Notes: a model not told the origin generated them from the letters alone. Positions 27,201 to 36,286 are shown, counted from the first letter of the stretch. The stretch is DNA of 64,000 nt from Nemertoderma westbladi (GCA_032718475.1 JAUCBJ010002550.1:1-64000); one strand, 5' to 3'. Numbers and translations: made by a program.

Positions 27201-29030
27201 GAAACTCGATCTAACTATACCGACCAGCACATCGTGGCAGAAGGGATCACACTGCCATCCTCCAACCGACAAAAACCCCAGACAACATCCACAAAGACGG
27301 CCACTTACGCCACACCGACGGAATCACGACAATTCTCAGACGGTAATAGAGTATCTGCGCCCATTGGGACGAAACAGACGAGACAGCAACTCAGCACCGA
27401 CTTCAACGGCTGCCAATACTGCGAACATCTAGGTAAGCGGTATATTGGTCACAAGTTACGAGGTTGTCGACAATTTCGCGAGTTGAACTCGGAAGAACGA
27501 CGGCTGCAGATACGGCCACTGGACTCTTGTTGGCGGTGTACGCGACACGGACACGTCCGTAAGGATTGCCCAAATACCGACACTTGTCCATCCTGTGGAC
27601 GCAACCACGACATTCTGCTCCACACAGACAGCCACACGCCGACGAAACGCTTCGCCAGGGAACACCCAGAAGCAGCAGCGAGATGTGATGCGGCTTACCG
27701 AAAACGAGAATCGAAAACGACTCCAACCTTCGTGACCCATATTGAGGATTGCTTCTCAGAACAATCCGGATCGTCGGACGAAGAATCAGAAGACGACGAT
27801 GTATATTCCAATGGAGACGAACAACCGTCGATCGCGCTTCTAACCACTGACCAACTGAAGGGATTCAGTGTAATCCCGATTAAGATCACTGGCACAAAAG
27901 GGAGTAAGAGGATTTACGCGATTCTAGACTCAGCCTCATCTCACAGTTACGTGGATGAAAAGATAGCTGACGTCGTAACGGATCTCAGACAAGGTAAACA
28001 CGTCAGTTATACAGTAAGTAGTATGCACGGCCAGCGTGCAATACCAGTGACACGAGTTAAGTTGGACTTAGACTCTCTTCTTCCAAAATCGCAACACAGC
28101 GAGAGGGAGAGGTCTTTGTTACCCTTTAGAGATCTAACCTTTGCGGCCACGAAGGACTTTAGTAACCTACTAGGTCCAGTGCCGGAACAATCTCTGGAGG
28201 ACCGTAAGTATTTCAGACACCTTGGTGTACCTGAATGTCCTGTCAATTATAGATCGGTAGCAATGCTGATCGGGACGGACCAATTCAACCTACATCAGGT
28301 GTGGGAAACCAGACCATCGGCAGTTGTAGCGGGAAACGCATACGCCTGCAGAACGCCGATAGGGTGGTATACTCGAGCGCCTGTGCGCACACTAGACGTA
28401 AGTGACGAGGAAGACGATGTACAGAGTACATGTAGTTTATTAACTACAAATTCAATTCATTCCTTTTCACACGACGTGAACCATACTACACTACAGTCGA
28501 CAAAACACGACAGACGTGTAACTAGTATGATAAGTCACAAGGAGCAGCTAACCCACAAGGTGAGTTTAGAACTTGGGGAGAAGACGAGTCAGCTGGAGAT
28601 TCCATCGACGACAGATGATAGGCTTGCGAGTCTACCTACCCCAATAACCTCAACAGTGCCCGTCGATATCGATGATGACGCGTTGAGAAATCATCAGTTG
28701 GAACAAGCCGCCTTGGACAAAGAATTAACGGAGAAGACTATCAGGTGGTTAGAACAAGATACAGCTGAACCTGGTAGCTACGAACCTTGTATGTCGGAAC
28801 AGGAGAAACAATCTCTGAAGATCATGGAAGATACTATCCGCCAGACGAAAGACGGACATTATGAGGTAGGGATGTTATGGCGTAGCCAAAGTCCTAAACT
28901 TATAAACAACTATCCACTGGCTTTAAGACGTCTACACTCAATCCGACAACGTCTATTAAAAGACGAGAAAGCCCATCTGCAGTACAACACTCAGATGGAG
29001 ACGTATTTGACGAAGGGATACGCTATCTGA
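24219..29030 (+). CDS. BEL-1 gag-protease and N-terminal reverse transcriptase
   Basis: 1603 codons start at ATG 24219 (context CCGAAATGAG) and end at a TGA (29028-29030). Residues 1-800 are an unusual extension: a charged start, Gln/Glu-rich coiled coil (about 100-470) with four 11-residue RQAAAAAAESE-type repeats (about 335-378), then Pro/Ser/Thr-rich sequence. From about 825 (PPKFSGSSKHWHTFVDYIES) it matches the Pao-type gag core (DUF1759). Zinc knuckles follow at about 1065-1130: a degenerate CQYC...H...C, a perfect CWRCTRHGHVRKDC and CPSCGRNHDILLH. The protease motif is AILDSASSHSYVD (about 1233), with DSA replacing the usual DSG or DTG. The N-terminal part of RT begins after about 1510. 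The TGA falls inside RT, in the GYA motif before the YLPHH block; the same frame continues directly after it. This is either a nonsense mutation or a readthrough site. Confidence 0.93.
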   Translation: MSDKQDYTKNTQTDYDSCDGDKSAAEEQQGKTREPTEPTPCASPVHPTGVPDAVVRGDGRTEDFLTVPQPRYRETEMVSSAGSTESVVRSVGGYMAHITRSIGEGQRILDGLTAPMSRFEFYTLQVRVQSKVYKSVDNLVGLQDLARQRQDMDTQLRILEKLMITREKLIQFKSTIRQIQQEQADQLLGESVSDELLQPEEEQELYRLDGQLKHLTDHLRMCGEDVGDLETVPEYTKETSPVRIESAPGILDQSLVSIRSEICEGSIVTSEVARQQQEFHRQRQEMEEQAQLLVMQAAVEEEKLRVANIARISHLQEQAELEAAEVERLELDIARQAAAAAAESERQAAAAAAESERQAAAAAAESERQAAAAAAELERDRLVSEARAEMKTRQIKAQSAIRQAEFEAQRQQTEQREKTAKLHFELEKKARELANAEEDLDQRARDRSMRSRDGHDLDQLEVRHRQIQERKKEGSVGAPGRERQLVKDVCQRFPQVTHMFAPVTTKEPVSIAGSSDISPIHGATEHRFVIPDEFIPPRATSSPIPKVKVSNPPITDRSSLLTGPALLTTKQVSPPLTPKPVTHYAYPMTFRPTRPVVSNAVIRPPNQFTSQSTTSRKTCEPTEQRRTVETRPFNQFTSQSTTSRKTCEPTEQRRSVDDVPKRTVRIRTTQRTRARRPPYPDDSSTSSESDYPKREVFRTGAADEYKRERSDNSFADNPPQNTPTQKALPPAGAIGAQQFADIVNKLARIEERLEEGYTDSSRNSEFEHNRHPKGPQRPVPSNPTSDQGKAPRRENINQTTNQGRETLNVAEEIAKFAARQGLPVQQPPKFSGSSKHWHTFVDYIESQIAVCAFTSREKFNYLLQTLSGEPKRLAETFVGVPDAFELAYDRLTSIYGGTVSMARSVIEELCKGGAITKPVDLLKLADEIKNAITTLRSIGQLDYGNTPTVLLKIIGRLHHRLRREWRKVEYQREERGGFLKLEDVYLLISREAVVETRSNYTDQHIVAEGITLPSSNRQKPQTTSTKTATYATPTESRQFSDGNRVSAPIGTKQTRQQLSTDFNGCQYCEHLGKRYIGHKLRGCRQFRELNSEERRLQIRPLDSCWRCTRHGHVRKDCPNTDTCPSCGRNHDILLHTDSHTPTKRFAREHPEAAARCDAAYRKRESKTTPTFVTHIEDCFSEQSGSSDEESEDDDVYSNGDEQPSIALLTTDQLKGFSVIPIKITGTKGSKRIYAILDSASSHSYVDEKIADVVTDLRQGKHVSYTVSSMHGQRAIPVTRVKLDLDSLLPKSQHSERERSLLPFRDLTFAATKDFSNLLGPVPEQSLEDRKYFRHLGVPECPVNYRSVAMLIGTDQFNLHQVWETRPSAVVAGNAYACRTPIGWYTRAPVRTLDVSDEEDDVQSTCSLLTTNSIHSFSHDVNHTTLQSTKHDRRVTSMISHKEQLTHKVSLELGEKTSQLEIPSTTDDRLASLPTPITSTVPVDIDDDALRNHQLEQAALDKELTEKTIRWLEQDTAEPGSYEPCMSEQEKQSLKIMEDTIRQTKDGHYEVGMLWRSQSPKLINNYPLALRRLHSIRQRLLKDEKAHLQYNTQMETYLTKGYAI
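25221..25352 (+). repeat. 33-bp tandem repeat in gag coding Ala-rich coiled coil
   Basis: Four head-to-tail 33-bp units code for RQAAAAAAESE (the last one ends ELE). They extend the predicted helix without changing the reading frame. Near-identical codons show recent expansion. Confidence 0.9.
26024..26171 (+). repeat. 84-bp direct duplication in gag
   Basis: Two copies, 84 bp apart, code for FTSQSTTSRKTCEPTEQRR. Each carries one copy of the GGAAGACTYGYGAGCCT motif (26065-26081 and 26149-26165). Confidence 0.88.
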
Positions 29031-32000
29031 ATGACTAACCCGGAGCGAGTGACCGACCAAACGTATTACTTGCCACATCACTACGTGAGACACCCCGACA
29101 AACCAGACAAAGTACGTGTAGTCAATGACTGTGCGGCTCTGTTTGAGGGAATGTCCCTCAATAGTGAGTTGATGGATGGACCGAACATGAATAATTATCT
29201 TATGGGGGTGATTATGCGCTTCCGTCAGCGTCAAGTAGCCTTTACTTGCGACGTTGAAGCGATGTTTCACCAAGTAAAAGCGTTAGAGCGAGACAGAGAC
29301 AGTTTGCGGTTCCTCTGGTATCCGGAAGGAGATTTAAGTCTACCACCGGCGACTTACCAAATGCAAGTTCGCGTTTTCGGTGCCAGAGACAGCCCAAATT
29401 GTACGATGTACGCCCTAAAGCAGGCCGCTAGGGATCAGAAACATCTATATGACCCAGAGATAATTAGAATTGTGGAGCGTGACTTTTACGTTGATGACGG
29501 ATTACAGAGTTGCGACACAGTAGAACGTGCTACAACAGTAGCACATCAATTACGGGACTGCTTGGCGGGCGGAGGTTTTAACCTCACCAAATTCGCCTCA
29601 AACAGTGCCGAATTAGTAGACTCATTCGGAACTACTGAGCGTGGAGGTGGTGACATAGACCTAGAGTTCGAACCACTACCGACGACCAAGGTGTTGGGGC
29701 TCTTTTGGGACCCAAACACAGACAACTTTCGAGTGAAGGTGAGACTGGACAGTCAAGGGAACACACTGACAAAGAGATCATGCTTGTCAAAGTTGAGCCG
29801 ATTGTTCGATCCGTTAGGATTCATCAGTCCAGTGATACTGCAAGCCCGCATTTATATGCGCAGTATATGGAAGGATGGACTAACTTGGGACGAGCCGATC
29901 TCATCAGACCAAGTGGACTTATGGAAGACCTGGGAGGCGGAATTATCTTCGCTAGAGGATTATTCCATACCCAGGGTTTACTTTCCATTGCAAAGTACAT
30001 TTCCTGACAACTTGGAACTACACTGTTTTTCTGACGCCAGTGACAACGGTTTTGGTGTGGCAGCGTACCTGCGCAGACAAGTAGAATCAGACGAGTTCGA
30101 TGTTTCGCTCATTACTTCTAAGGCTAAGACCATGCCTACTAAGTATATGACGACACCACGAGCCGAGCTACAAGCCGCAACCCTGTCAACCACCATCGTG
30201 AACCTCATACAGACAGAACTACAGTCGAGTTTACAGATATTTTATTGGACTGACGCGACGTTGGTTTTATTTTACATAAACAACGACACACTCGAATTCA
30301 AGACATTCGTTGCTAACCGTCGCGCGGAAATTCTAGACCGTTCAATAAAAGGGGATTGGCGACATTGTCCCGGACCACAAAACCCAGCTGATATTGCGTC
30401 GCGAGGAATGATGCCTGAGGAATTCTGTAAACCGGAGAACAAAGAGTTTTGGCAACACGGACCCCAGTTCTTGCAGAAATCGACACAAGATTGGCCTCCG
30501 TTATACGACAACAAGTCCAACACTATTCCCAAGGACGCCGAAATCAAGAAACCAAAAAAGGGGAAGACAAAGAAAAAGACGACGGCGGCGAAACTCAAGA
30601 AAAAACCGAAGGCGAAATGGAAAGATATAACTTCAAAGGTCAAGAGAGGAAGACTTGCGAGCCTTTCTACACCAGACATATCGCCAGACGGTCAACCAGA
30701 CACGTTACCAGACGGTCAACCAGACACGTTACTAGACAGCCAACCAGACATTTTGCCAGACATATCACAAAATGTTCCACCAGACGCTAGTAACACACTG
30801 ACAAACAGTAAAGCCGCAGTTTCCCTATTGGAGCGGCCTTCTATTGACAAACAACCAGATACGTTACTAGACGTATCGCCAGACACATTACTAGACAGTC
30901 GACTAGACACTAGTAATGTATTGACTAACAATAAAGCCGCAGTTTCCCTATTGGAGCGGCCTTGTATTGACAAACTACCAATTTTGACACACTTGAGCAA
31001 CCATAAGCACGGTGAAACCTCATGTATTACAGATGTGGGTAGTACCTACGCTAATGTAAATACAGGTGTTACTTTGCGCTCAAGAGACATACCGAACTTG
31101 CAACCTATGTTGAAACCTGGGATTAATGTCGGCAGGAAAATAAGTTTACCGAAACCTGCTGACCCCATAGAGTTCAAACCACCATTAACGATCGACTTAC
31201 AAAGTACCGACAATCAAGGTAAGAAGACAAAGAAGGACAAATTACTTGTAGACCCCGACGGATCAACAGTCAACAAGGGAATACTTACCGGCGGACCCGT
31301 GGGCCCTTCTAGTAATTCAAAACCTTCCAAGTTCTCCATTGACTTACCTGATGACGTCACAAATACTTACGTCGACCGTATCGTAAACTTAACAGACTCT
31401 TGGTCAAACGCTTGCCGAAAATTAGCGTGGATTGTACGTTTTGTACAATACGTTAAAGGCAAACGTGACTTTACACGTCGACTTACATTGGCTGAGATTG
31501 ACAGGTGTGAGATTAAATTAATTCGCCATTACCAACTGCGATATTTCGCGCGCGAATTCACATCTATAAATCAAGGTCAACCAATCAAGTCACCGATACT
31601 GAGTTGGAGTCCGATTATTTATAATGGCTTGATTTGTCATAAATCTCGGCTTCAAAACATTGACTTTAACACAAACTTTAGGTACCCAATAATAATACCG
31701 CAACATCACGAACTACAACGTGCAATGATACTGGACGCACATTTACATCTGAAACACGCTGGAAGACACCACTGTCTTTCCTACTTACGTACTAGATTTG
31801 TATTAATTAGACCCAGTAAAGCATTAAGTTCAGTGACACGTACGTGTATTATTTGTAAAAAGGTACATTCTAGAATAGGTACCCAAGAAATGAGTGAACT
31901 ACCACAAGCACGACTTCAAGCATTCAGACCACCTTTTACAGAGACTGGAATTGATTGCTTTGGTCCCATACATACGAAACGTGGACGTATACTAGTAAAA

Positions 32001-32384
32001 CGCTGGGGACTGATTTTCACATGTATGTCCAGTAGGGCAGTTCACATTGAACGTGTGATGGATCTTTCCACCAACGCGTTTATACTAGCACTGCGGCGAT
32101 TTATCGCTAGACGCGGACTAGTAAAATGCTTGTACTCAGACCAAGGGACAAACTTTGTTGGTGCTCGGAATGAGATTGCTAGAGCCTTTAAGAAATTAGA
32201 TCATGATCAAATCTCGAACGAACTGCAACCTCACAAGATTGTTTGGAAGTTCAATCCTCCAGATAGTCCTTGGAGAGGCGGAGTCTGGGAGAGACTGATT
32301 AGATCTATCAAAGACAGCAATGGCAAAGGTCATTCCAGTAAACCACATATTAACAGACGACCAACTGACAACATTGTTTGTTGA
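29031..32384 (+). CDS. BEL-1 pol: rest of RT, RNase H, linker and integrase
   Basis: The frame is the same as the upstream gag frame, immediately after its TGA. RT landmarks are VRVVNDCAALFEG, FTCDVEAMFHQV (about residue 70) and FYVDDGL (about 152, the catalytic YVDD). RNase H begins at CFSDASDNGFG (nt about 30022). A roughly 270-residue Lys-rich and repeat-rich linker (30535-31350) separates RNase H from integrase, far longer than I expect for this family. Integrase has an HHCC-type zinc site (about 31700-31870), then the catalytic triad: Asp in GIDCFGP (about 31953), Asp in SDQGTNF (about 32136) and Glu in GVWERLI (about 32286). The frame becomes non-homologous just after the Glu and stops at 32382-32384. 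The C-terminal part continues in another frame from about 32320. The enzyme copies element RNA in cytoplasmic particles and inserts the DNA; this copy is broken as written. Confidence 0.92.
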   Translation: MTNPERVTDQTYYLPHHYVRHPDKPDKVRVVNDCAALFEGMSLNSELMDGPNMNNYLMGVIMRFRQRQVAFTCDVEAMFHQVKALERDRDSLRFLWYPEGDLSLPPATYQMQVRVFGARDSPNCTMYALKQAARDQKHLYDPEIIRIVERDFYVDDGLQSCDTVERATTVAHQLRDCLAGGGFNLTKFASNSAELVDSFGTTERGGGDIDLEFEPLPTTKVLGLFWDPNTDNFRVKVRLDSQGNTLTKRSCLSKLSRLFDPLGFISPVILQARIYMRSIWKDGLTWDEPISSDQVDLWKTWEAELSSLEDYSIPRVYFPLQSTFPDNLELHCFSDASDNGFGVAAYLRRQVESDEFDVSLITSKAKTMPTKYMTTPRAELQAATLSTTIVNLIQTELQSSLQIFYWTDATLVLFYINNDTLEFKTFVANRRAEILDRSIKGDWRHCPGPQNPADIASRGMMPEEFCKPENKEFWQHGPQFLQKSTQDWPPLYDNKSNTIPKDAEIKKPKKGKTKKKTTAAKLKKKPKAKWKDITSKVKRGRLASLSTPDISPDGQPDTLPDGQPDTLLDSQPDILPDISQNVPPDASNTLTNSKAAVSLLERPSIDKQPDTLLDVSPDTLLDSRLDTSNVLTNNKAAVSLLERPCIDKLPILTHLSNHKHGETSCITDVGSTYANVNTGVTLRSRDIPNLQPMLKPGINVGRKISLPKPADPIEFKPPLTIDLQSTDNQGKKTKKDKLLVDPDGSTVNKGILTGGPVGPSSNSKPSKFSIDLPDDVTNTYVDRIVNLTDSWSNACRKLAWIVRFVQYVKGKRDFTRRLTLAEIDRCEIKLIRHYQLRYFAREFTSINQGQPIKSPILSWSPIIYNGLICHKSRLQNIDFNTNFRYPIIIPQHHELQRAMILDAHLHLKHAGRHHCLSYLRTRFVLIRPSKALSSVTRTCIICKKVHSRIGTQEMSELPQARLQAFRPPFTETGIDCFGPIHTKRGRILVKRWGLIFTCMSSRAVHIERVMDLSTNAFILALRRFIARRGLVKCLYSDQGTNFVGARNEIARAFKKLDHDQISNELQPHKIVWKFNPPDSPWRGGVWERLIRSIKDSNGKGHSSKPHINRRPTDNIVC
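30535..31350 (+). other. Lys-rich and repeat-rich linker between RNase H and integrase
   Basis: The linker begins with a run of lysines (KKPKKGKTKKK), then repeated QPDTL.D-type units. The block TNSKAAVSLLERPSIDK appears twice with one or two changes per copy (about 30802-30852 and 30923-30973). Lysine runs could act as a nuclear localisation or nucleic-acid-binding segment. No known domain is visible. Confidence 0.8.
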
Positions 32385-32877
32385 AATCGAGGCAATACTA
32401 AATACTAGACCAATAGTATTAGTACCCGATGACAAACAATCTCAGTTTGCTTTAACACCAGCACACCTGCTTATGCAGGCACCGACCACATTGACGCCGA
32501 TTTCCACTCCAATGGAAAGCGATAGCTACGGTAGAAAAGCGTGGAAAATCACGCAACTACTAGCTAACAAATTCTGGGAAATATGGCAAAACCATTATTT
32601 GCCCTCTATTTCTGCCAGAACAAACTGGTACAATAACACCCGCGCATTAAAGCCGGGAGATCACGTGCTGTTGGCAGAAGTGAATCTAAAAAGACGCTTC
32701 TGGATAACAGGTGTCATTTTAGCCACACATCCATCTATGGATGGAGTGACAAGAACTGTGACGGTACGGACAATTGACGGTCGTACAGTAGACAGACCGA
32801 CTCAACGTCTCGTACTTCTTGAAGAGACTCGTAACGAGTCTGGAGACTACAAATCTCCACCTAATACTAGTAAATAA
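32320..32877 (+). CDS. BEL-1 integrase C-terminal region (frameshifted part of pol)
   Basis: The frame is offset by +1 from the upstream pol frame and overlaps its end (32320-32384). It carries the continuation expected after the catalytic Glu: a helix with ILTDDQLTTLFVEIEAILNTRPI, FALTPAHLL, and the C-terminal WYNNTRALKPGDHVLLAE block (DUF5641-like) seen at the end of BEL/Pao pol. The ATG at 32320 is therefore not a natural start. A single-base indel between about 32290 and 32340 best explains the break. The frame ends at TAA 32875-32877. Confidence 0.88.
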   Translation: MAKVIPVNHILTDDQLTTLFVEIEAILNTRPIVLVPDDKQSQFALTPAHLLMQAPTTLTPISTPMESDSYGRKAWKITQLLANKFWEIWQNHYLPSISARTNWYNNTRALKPGDHVLLAEVNLKRRFWITGVILATHPSMDGVTRTVTVRTIDGRTVDRPTQRLVLLEETRNESGDYKSPPNTSK

Positions 32878-33538
32878 TTAGGAGTTTACAAATAGATTTC
32901 CACGTACCTGTACACCGTAGTAAGGACAGCGGTAGAATTCCATTGTCTTTATATGTGAACATTGAGGGTAGTACCCTTATGTGTCACATAGGAGCGGGAT
33001 TTGTAGGTATAAGAAATGGAATTCTACTTGGAACTCACAATATTGAGACATTTTCGAAATTTTAGACAATCCATTTGGATTTGAAAAAATTTTAAAATTT
33101 TCTCCAGTGAATAGATTTCAGGGTACAGTCGGGTGGAACTTAAAATTAGAGAAACAAGAGGAAGACTTGCGAGCCTTTCTTAAAATTTAATTAAAATTTT
33201 ACACGGTCTTGTTTCAATAAGTTACATCAAATAAATAGACTCCCCTATATTTATTACTAATTCTTGACTGCTTATTTTCTGATAATAGTTTGGGATCAAA
33301 AAGTGAGTATTTTAGACTCACAGCCAGTTTAGCCCAAATTCGTTTTTATTTCGGCAAAAAATTTTAGATAAGAAGCAGCGTGTCATTAAAGAAACCCTAG
33401 ATCTTAGGCTATGGGTAGGAGGTTAGAGCGTTGTCGAAGCCCAAAAGGCAGACGAAACTCTCACGTCTCCTCACAACTAACCACAAACTCTGTTGTATTC
33501 CCTCTAGTAGTAATGATTATGTAACTACACCTCTAATT
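32878..33538 (+). other. Non-coding spacer between pol and ORF3
   Basis: 661 bases of AT-rich sequence without a supported gene. It contains one copy of the GGAAGACTYGYGAGCCT motif at 33160-33176, followed by TTTCTTA. It may hold splice or promoter signals for the downstream ORF; none is clear by eye. Confidence 0.6.
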
Positions 33539-35241
33539 ATGGAGAAAGGGATACAAAGAGAGCCGAGATGGGGATATGATATCCAAGAGGAGGCGGCAGC
33601 TTCATTCGAACGATTTGGAGCAAAAGACTACACTATATTTGGTATAAAGGAATTATCAGAAAGTACAGCGAAGCTCGCAAAGACAGCAATGCCTTTACTC
33701 GAGCAGGATTTAGTATATTTCGAGACGTGTATCTTCGCTGTGCGGGATCTCTTATCGAAAGACCATCTATGTTTACATTGTTACCCTATGAAGGAGAACG
33801 TATCGTGGAGATTACGGATGAATCACGGCAGACGCGTGCGCCTATCGGTCACCTTGGTGATGAATTCGAAGTAACTACTACGATCGCCGACGATCCTTTA
33901 GAGGAACTTCTTGAGATTGAAAGGAACCTCCCGAAGAAATCTCAGACGGAGATTCGACAACTTGAAGCAACAGATGCTATAGTTTGTATACAACCTTCAG
34001 AAACCTACCAACCCATAGACCCAGATGATTACGATTATAGTATGGGAGGAAGCGCTCGACCGATTGGAGATTTTATATACGAACGAGTGTGGTACCCTGC
34101 CAATACGATGTGTAGTAAATGTGGCGTCGCTGGACATCATATGACAAAGTGCAGTGGAAAGCACATTACTACGACTCAGCTAATCTGTGGATGGTGTGGG
34201 GATCAAGGGTCTCATACCTTTTATACTTGCTGGAGATTTATGGCTCAATGTACTTACTGCAATATAAAGGGACATCGAGCATCTGAATGCCAACTGAGAG
34301 ACATACCTTATGAACACGAATCTGTAAAACTCGTGAGGAAGTTATTTGATGAGTGGGAAGATTTAGCCGACGAACATGTATCGGCACAGAGAAGACGGTT
34401 TCCGATGAGAGCGCATCTCGGATTTTGGGCGGTAAATCCCCAGACGATGATGTCGGAAGGATACATCTCCGCTATGCCTCAATATGACGAACTTATCGAG
34501 GTTGTCGATATTTTGCCCCACGACAGCGGATTCCGAGTGGTGCGCGAGTATCTGTTACAAATTCACCCGGATAACAAAAACACGTGGAATTTTCAGAAAG
34601 TCGTTAATCGGATTACGTATGGTGAATTCGATCGTTTCCGAACTGAAAGGCGGAACAAGGGAGCTTGGTTAACCGTCGCATGGGCGTACCGAGCCGCGTT
34701 TTACCACAAACGTATACGAGCGAGCGTATTCGAGGAAGAAGAGGTCCTAGAGGCGACGAACATATCAGCCACTCCGGTTGCGCCGTCTGCACGTCACCCT
34801 CGGGAGGACGGGCAGGGTAGGATCATACGGGTCCAGAAAGTGGGCCAACAATTGAAGAAAATTATTAATGTAGAAGAACGCAAGGGAGTTGAGCCGACCA
34901 TTCGAGTTACTCGGGATACGGTATCACTTCCAAGAGAACCAGTAGGAGGATCGGGACATACACCAGCTGATCAACAGGGGGCGCAAGCTACTCTCGGGTC
35001 TGCGTCGTCCGCTTCTCACGCGTTCCCAGACGTTCTACCAACTGTAGTGACGACTGATCGGTCACGAGGAATTGGTCGAGGTTTTGGGATGCCAAATAGA
35101 CGAATTTGCGAGGAAATAGTCGCACCGTCTCTCAACGTCCCAAGTAAACCAGTGACTCGCCCCACGAGTCCCATATCGCGAGCAAAGTCACCTGTGCGCA
35201 GTTTTCGAGGACGCGGCAGGGCTCGATCAACTAAACGATAA
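33539..35241 (+). CDS. BEL-1 ORF3: accessory protein with three CCHC zinc knuckles
   Basis: An ATG at 33539 opens a frame that reads well to about 33690 (ERFGAKDYTIFGIKELSES) and stops at 33874. The downstream frame is open from 33580 to TAA 35239-35241 and looks protein-like from about 33690 (GFSIFRDVYLRCAGSLIERP), so one frame change is needed near 33660-33720. Three knuckles follow: CSKCGVAGHHMTKC, CGWCGDQGSHTFYTC and CTYCNIKGHRASEC (about 34109-34293). A conserved-looking middle region follows, and a basic tail rich in Arg, Gly and Ser-Pro ends SPVRSFRGRGRARSTKR. I see no signal peptide or membrane segment, so it is not env-like. The best guess is an RNA-binding, nucleocapsid-like accessory factor. 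No family is recognised. Confidence 0.75.
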
Positions 35242-36145
35242 AAGGGAGGGCAAGGGTGGACGGAAGACTCGTGAGCCTTTCTTATGATTTGTGATTTATT
35301 TGAATTATATGTTTTATATTTAGAAAGTTTGTATTCTGAAAGGGACTCATATTTAGTAAAAACTTATATTTTATATTTGTGCTTATTCCAAACTTATGCA
35401 ATTTGTATTGTTCCGAATTTATGAAATTTAGAAAGTTTAGAAGGAACTTATATTTGAAAGATTTATGTTTCATATTTGAGATGCAAAGGTTTATATTATT
35501 CTAAACTTATGCAGTTTATATCTATATTTAGTAAGACTACCCAAAAGAGAGTTTATATTTGTAAGAATTTATATTTATATTTGTAATTATTTCGAACTTA
35601 TACAATTTATATTATTCCAAACTTATGCAATTTGTATTGTTCCGAATATTATGCAATTTATATTTTATAAGCAGTATTTGTACCTAAAGAGAAAGTTTTA
35701 TAGACAGAAAATTTTGTGCTCAGAAAGACTCATATTTGTAATTATTCCAAACTTATGCAATCTACATTTAGGTACGAAAGTATTTGTAATTACTTGAATT
35801 TATGCAATATTTGGGATGCAATAGTAGATGGAAGACTCGCGAGCCTTTCTTATTGTTTTCATTTATTTGTATTTGTAATTGTTTGAATTTATGCAATATC
35901 TGAGATGCAATAGATTTATATTGGTGAATTTAATTTAGATTTATATTGTACTTACTTAGCAAAGCCTTAAATACGTAAAGTTTGAATTTGTAATTATTTT
36001 GTATCGAATCATTACGTAGAAAGGAAGTATTGTTTGAAATTTAATTGTAAATATGTAAGTACGCCCTAAGTATTTTATAGTTTGATTGATTATTGGTGAA
36101 AACCGTATATTTTATGCACGATAATATCCTGTTTTCATGGAGCGG
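35242..36145 (+). other. AT-rich 3' untranslated region of BEL-1 with degenerate direct repeats
   Basis: About 900 bases, very AT-rich, in which words like AAACTTATGCAATTTRTATT recur in diverging copies (for example near 35390, 35500, 35610, 35640 and 35750). Two copies of the 17-base motif lie here (35262-35278 and 35830-35846). The bases before the 3' LTR (ATGGAGCGG) give only a weak polypurine tract. Confidence 0.7.
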
Positions 36146-36286
36146 TATAGAATTATATTCCCTAAATGCCGTGGATTTTCAAAATTTTATTTTATTCGGA
36201 TTAACTTTGTAAAGATTGCTTTGAGTTCTCATTCGTATTGGTTCTATCTATTATGCATCTATCGGTCAAGTGGTTCAGTAGCTCAG
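36146..36286 (+). repeat. BEL-1 3' LTR, first part (141 bp)
   Basis: Matches 21505-21645, ending with the TAGCTCAG word at 36279-36286. The LTR is then interrupted by a 3765-bp insert. Confidence 0.93.
36279..36286. repeat. 8-bp target duplication of the nested insert, left copy
   Basis: TAGCTCAG, the first eight bases of the tRNA-like A box, ends the left LTR piece. It is repeated at 40052-40059 where the LTR resumes. Confidence 0.85.

Larger units (their letters stand above)
24307..35846 (+). repeat. Dispersed 17-base motif GGAAGACTYGYGAGCCT, seven copies in BEL-1
   Basis: Copies lie at 24307-24323, 26065-26081, 26149-26165, 30648-30664, 33160-33176, 35262-35278 and 35830-35846. Only two pyrimidine positions vary. 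The second and third share one 84-bp duplication, so there are six independent sites. The last four are followed by TTTCT, the first three by ACCGAAC. In gag it codes KT(R/C)EP; in pol it lies in a different frame (GRLASL); three copies are non-coding. Conservation is therefore at nucleotide level. The centre CTCGCGAG is self-complementary in two copies. Confidence 0.85.

Noticed and set aside
33539-35241. ORF3 as an envelope gene
   Set aside because: No signal peptide, no membrane segment, no furin-like site; three CCHC knuckles and a basic tail instead.
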